NCBI RefSeq assembly: GCF_007280555.1
Contig: NZ_VKDB01000050.1
Location: forward strand, 1-9,211
DNA length: 9,211 nucleotides
Direction of reading: 5' to 3'
Origin: Deinococcus detaillensis
GTDB taxonomy: Bacteria > Deinococcota > Deinococci > Deinococcales > Deinococcaceae
Made by a program: the position numbers and the translations under genes
Shown: piece after piece, positions 7,824 to 9,211 of the stretch
Position numbering within the stretch: position 1 is the first letter of the stretch
Layout: each line of letters opens with the position of its first letter
Notes under the pieces: generated by a model
What the model saw: only the letters and a program-made list of their open reading frames with translations
Told to the model about the DNA's origin: nothing
Database searches by the model: none

Positions 7824-7991
7824 GTTTATCTTTAGGTAAACCCAGCGGAGCGGACAGGCCCGGTAGGTGACCTTCTGTCCAAGACAGTGGGCAGGCCCCG
7901 TACGAATGCCGTTCTGGAGGAGTGGCGTGCCCAGGCGCATCCGTTCACGACGATGCCCAAGACGCTGAATCCCAAAACGGCAGTCTGTTTG
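7824..7991 (+). repeat. Left arm of a long imperfect inverted repeat
   Basis: Three blocks match the right arm in inverted orientation and in the same order: 7824-7869 with 9097-9052 (43/46 identical), 7915-7928 with 9002-8989 (TGGAGGAGTGGCGT, exact), and 7941-7991 with 8939-8889 (44/51 identical). The stretches between blocks have diverged or been lost; this arm is about 40 bp shorter. The outer block contains CCCAGCGGAGCGGACAGG. An open frame of 62 codons on the minus strand crosses this arm, but the same frame is stopped in the right arm, so I read the repeat as non-coding or decayed. It fills most of the 295-bp gap between the 76-aa gene and the TPR gene. The remainder (7992-8100) is the TPR gene's upstream region. 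Confidence 0.9.
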
Positions 7992-8100
7992 CCCTTCAGC
8001 GTTCCTGACCGGGCCATCAAGCAAGCCGCCAGCGATCTCGCCGTACTCAGTTCAGTTTCTTGCTTTCAATTTACACGAGCCGTTCTCGAAGGATGTCGCC

Positions 8101-8814
8101 ATGCCCAACTACGTTCTGAAAACCCGTCTACTGACCACCCTCGCCGCCCTGCTGCTGGGCCAGACCCTCGCAGCTGGCTTACCCGACGCTCAGGTTCTGC
8201 TCGATCAGGGCAAATGGCAGGACGCAGCCAACTCGGCGGCTGGCCTCAAGTCTGCCGAGGGCTACGCGCTGGCCGCTCAGTCGTACACCATCGGCGCGGC
8301 GCTGCTGCCCGATAACCAGAAAAAGGCCCAGTTTGAAAAGGCCCAAGACCTCGCCAAGCAGGCCATTAAGCTGGACGCCAACAGCGCCAGCGCCCACTTT
8401 GAATTGGCCCGCGCTGATGGCCGCCTGGCGCAGTACAGCGGCATTATGCAGAGTCTGGGCCTGGCCGGTGAAGTCAAGCGCGAGTTGGACACCGCTATCA
8501 AACTCAACCCCAACCTGGCCGGAGCTTATGTGGCGCTGGGGCTGTGGAATGCCGAGCTGACCGCCAAGGGCTTTATCGCCACCCGCGCGACCGGCGCTGA
8601 CCGGGGCGACATCGCCCCCAATTTTGAAAAGGCCATTCCACTGGAACCCACTAACCCAAGCCACAAGATGGAATACGCCAATGCGCTGATCTTGCAGAAC
8701 AACAAAACCGCCGCTGCCGTCCAATTGCAAAAAATGATCGCCTTGCCCGCCAATACCTTCTGGGAAAAGCGCGATCTGGAAACCAGCAAAGCCAAACTCG
8801 CCAGCTTGAGGTAA
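8101..8814 (+). CDS. Exported tetratricopeptide-repeat protein
   Basis: A 237-aa protein with a signal peptide (residues 1-25: basic KTR, hydrophobic LLTTLAALLLGQTL, cleavage near LAAG) and a helical TPR-like body. Repeat-like units are visible around 74-108 (KAQFEKAQDLAKQAIKLDAN then AHFELARADG), 122-152 (AGEVKRELDTAIKLNPN then AGAYVALGLWN) and 172-204 (APNFEKAIPLEPTNPSH then EYANALILQN). The KAIxLxPxN pattern is typical of TPR helices. It is expected in the periplasm or cell envelope as a protein-protein interaction scaffold; no partner can be named. The ATG at 8101 is supported by AAGGA (8089-8093) with a 7-nt spacer and by the signal peptide beginning at once. It is followed 8 bp later by a long hairpin (8823-8868) and lies between two inverted repeat arms. 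Base composition looks like the neighbouring genes, so there is no sign of recent foreign origin. Confidence 0.85.
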   Translation: MPNYVLKTRLLTTLAALLLGQTLAAGLPDAQVLLDQGKWQDAANSAAGLKSAEGYALAAQSYTIGAALLPDNQKKAQFEKAQDLAKQAIKLDANSASAHFELARADGRLAQYSGIMQSLGLAGEVKRELDTAIKLNPNLAGAYVALGLWNAELTAKGFIATRATGADRGDIAPNFEKAIPLEPTNPSHKMEYANALILQNNKTAAAVQLQKMIALPANTFWEKRDLETSKAKLASLR

Positions 8815-8822
8815 GGCCGAGG

Positions 8823-8868
8823 ATAAAAGCGGGGCGTGTCCGAGTTGAGGGATGCGCCCCGCTCTTAT
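8823..8868 (+). terminator. Hairpin terminator after the TPR gene
   Basis: AGCGGGGCG (8828-8836) pairs perfectly with CGCCCCGCT (8855-8863). After one mismatch, ATAA (8823-8826) pairs with TTAT (8865-8868), giving about 13 pairs around an 18-nt loop. It starts 8 bp after the TPR stop. The T-run after the core stem is poor (CTTAT), so it may be a weak or bidirectional terminator or an mRNA 3'-end stabiliser. Confidence 0.65.
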
Positions 8869-8875
8869 GGTGCCG

Positions 8876-9029
8876 AGGTGAAAAAGTACAACCAGACTGC
8901 CGTTTCGGGATTCCGCCTCTTGAACATCGTCATGAACGGACTGTCGTCATGAGCGAACACCCCTATGGGGCCATTCCTCTCGTTGAGAACGCCACTCCTC
9001 CACTCTCTTCTGGCGGTACTTTTTCACCT
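8876..9029. repeat. 154-bp unit with perfect 14-bp terminal inverted repeats
   Basis: AGGTGAAAAAGTAC at 8876-8889 is the exact reverse complement of GTACTTTTTCACCT at 9016-9029; the match stops at both outer edges. The unit lies across the inner two thirds of the right repeat arm. The left arm has no such termini at the matching places. It also contains a 9-bp direct repeat TCGTCATGA (8927-8935 and 8944-8952). It resembles a small MITE-like element or a large cruciform, but no target duplication is seen. Confidence 0.6.
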
Positions 9030-9097
9030 TCTCGCTTCTTGAGCAAAGCGGCACCTACCGAGCCTGTCCGCTCCGCTGGGTTTACCCAAAGATAAGC
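8889..9097 (-). repeat. Right arm of the long imperfect inverted repeat
   Basis: This is the inverted, diverged copy of 7824-7991 (block matches are given with the left arm). It is longer, mainly because the stretch between its second and third blocks (8940-8988) is 49 bp here against 12 bp on the left. It makes up most of the 397 bp after the TPR gene. A 48-codon ORF (8949-9095) sits in it but has no good ribosome site, and its frame is not kept in the other arm. Confidence 0.9.
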
Positions 9098-9124
9098 GTT
9101 ACTGCACTTAGATCTCACTGAGCA

Positions 9125-9160
9125 AGCCCTGATGCCACACCGGGATCAGGGCTCTTTTTT
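9125..9160 (+). terminator. Strong rho-independent terminator on the plus strand
   Basis: AGCCCTGAT (9125-9133) and ATCAGGGCT (9145-9153) form a perfect 9-bp stem with an 11-nt loop, followed by CTTTTTT. This is the best canonical terminator in the window. It serves transcripts coming from the left. The TPR gene already has its own hairpin, so this one may originally have belonged to the 76-aa gene before the repeat-flanked segment intervened; that is inference. The last 50 bp of the window beyond it hold nothing I can assign with confidence. Confidence 0.85.
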
Positions 9161-9211
9161 GCCTCACACCAGCGGTAACGGCGATCTGCGGCGGTTCCAT
9201 CCGCGCGGTGA

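Larger units (their letters stand above)
7824..9097. mobile_element. Possible inverted-repeat-bounded cassette carrying the TPR gene
   Basis: About 1.27 kb enclosed by two inverted copies of one repeat (arms at 7824-7991 and 8889-9097), with a single intact gene inside (8101-8814). The outermost 46 bp of the two arms match at 43 of 46 positions, which resembles terminal inverted repeats. No transposase is encoded and I find no target-site duplication: the left flank ends ACAACAAT and the right flank starts GTTACTGC. It could be a non-autonomous transposable unit, or two independent insertions of a dispersed intergenic repeat in opposite orientation beside an ordinary gene. The second is at least as likely. 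Confidence 0.3.

Noticed and set aside
7832..8020. 62-codon minus-strand ORF across the left repeat arm, ending in a PVRSAGFT-like peptide
   Set aside because: The homologous frame in the right arm is interrupted by a stop, and the similar C-terminal peptide there lies in a different frame relative to the inner block. The repeat therefore looks non-coding or decayed.
7887..8315. 142-codon plus-strand ORF overlapping the repeat and the TPR gene start
   Set aside because: It overlaps the well-supported TPR gene in another frame, with no ribosome site or domain.
8949..9095. 48-codon plus-strand ORF starting MSEHPYGAIP inside the right repeat arm
   Set aside because: It has no convincing Shine-Dalgarno, and its reading frame is not preserved in the left arm.
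7815..9105. Target-site duplication at the outer ends of the inverted repeat
   Set aside because: I compared the flanks on both sides (ending ACAACAAT, starting GTTACTGC) and found no convincing direct repeat, so the mobile-element reading stays tentative.
9164..9211. Possible C-terminus of a minus-strand gene ending with TGA at 9166-9164
   Set aside because: Only 15 codons are visible, and the adjacent hairpin has its T-run on the plus strand, not the minus strand, so nothing supports coding.

Overview
The window looks like chromosomal DNA of a high-GC bacterium, most likely Deinococcus or a close relative. That rests on composition, strong AGGAG-type ribosome sites, and the mix of genes: a SARP/BTAD-type ATPase regulator, a DUF2339 multi-pass membrane protein, a single-domain globin and an exported TPR protein. 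The genus is an inference from overall impression; no rRNA or other marker gene is present.

Positions 1-7327 form a co-directional minus-strand block. Read 5' to 3' on the minus strand it holds: a DUF2339 membrane protein of 909 aa (7327-4598); then, after 76 bp, a 1184-aa BTAD + AAA + TPR transcriptional regulator (4521-967); then, after 150 bp, a previously untracked 46-aa small ORF with a very strong Shine-Dalgarno (816-676). The stop of the small ORF overlaps the start of a 149-aa single-domain globin (679-230) as ATGA. A hairpin with a T-run follows the globin (182-211). A further minus-strand gene starts at position 11 and runs off the left edge. The order membrane protein > regulator > small ORF/globin could be one or two transcripts. 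The small ORF and globin are almost certainly translated together.

Positions 7328-7574 are a divergent intergenic region. It has a candidate leaderless-type promoter for the DUF2339 gene and two short palindromes on the plus-strand side. On the plus strand lies a 76-aa protein with a signal peptide and no recognisable family (7575-7805).

Positions 7824-9097 are the most unusual part. An exported 237-aa TPR protein (8101-8814) is bracketed by two diverged, inverted copies of one roughly 170-210 bp sequence. The arms share three collinear blocks: 46 bp at 43/46 identity, 14 bp exact, and 51 bp at 44/51 identity. The right copy also contains a nested 154-bp unit with perfect 14-bp terminal inverted repeats (8876-9029). 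A strong plus-strand terminator at 9125-9160 lies just outside the right arm. The arrangement looks as if an inverted-repeat-bounded cassette carrying the TPR gene was placed between the 76-aa gene and its terminator, but no target-site duplication or transposase is visible.
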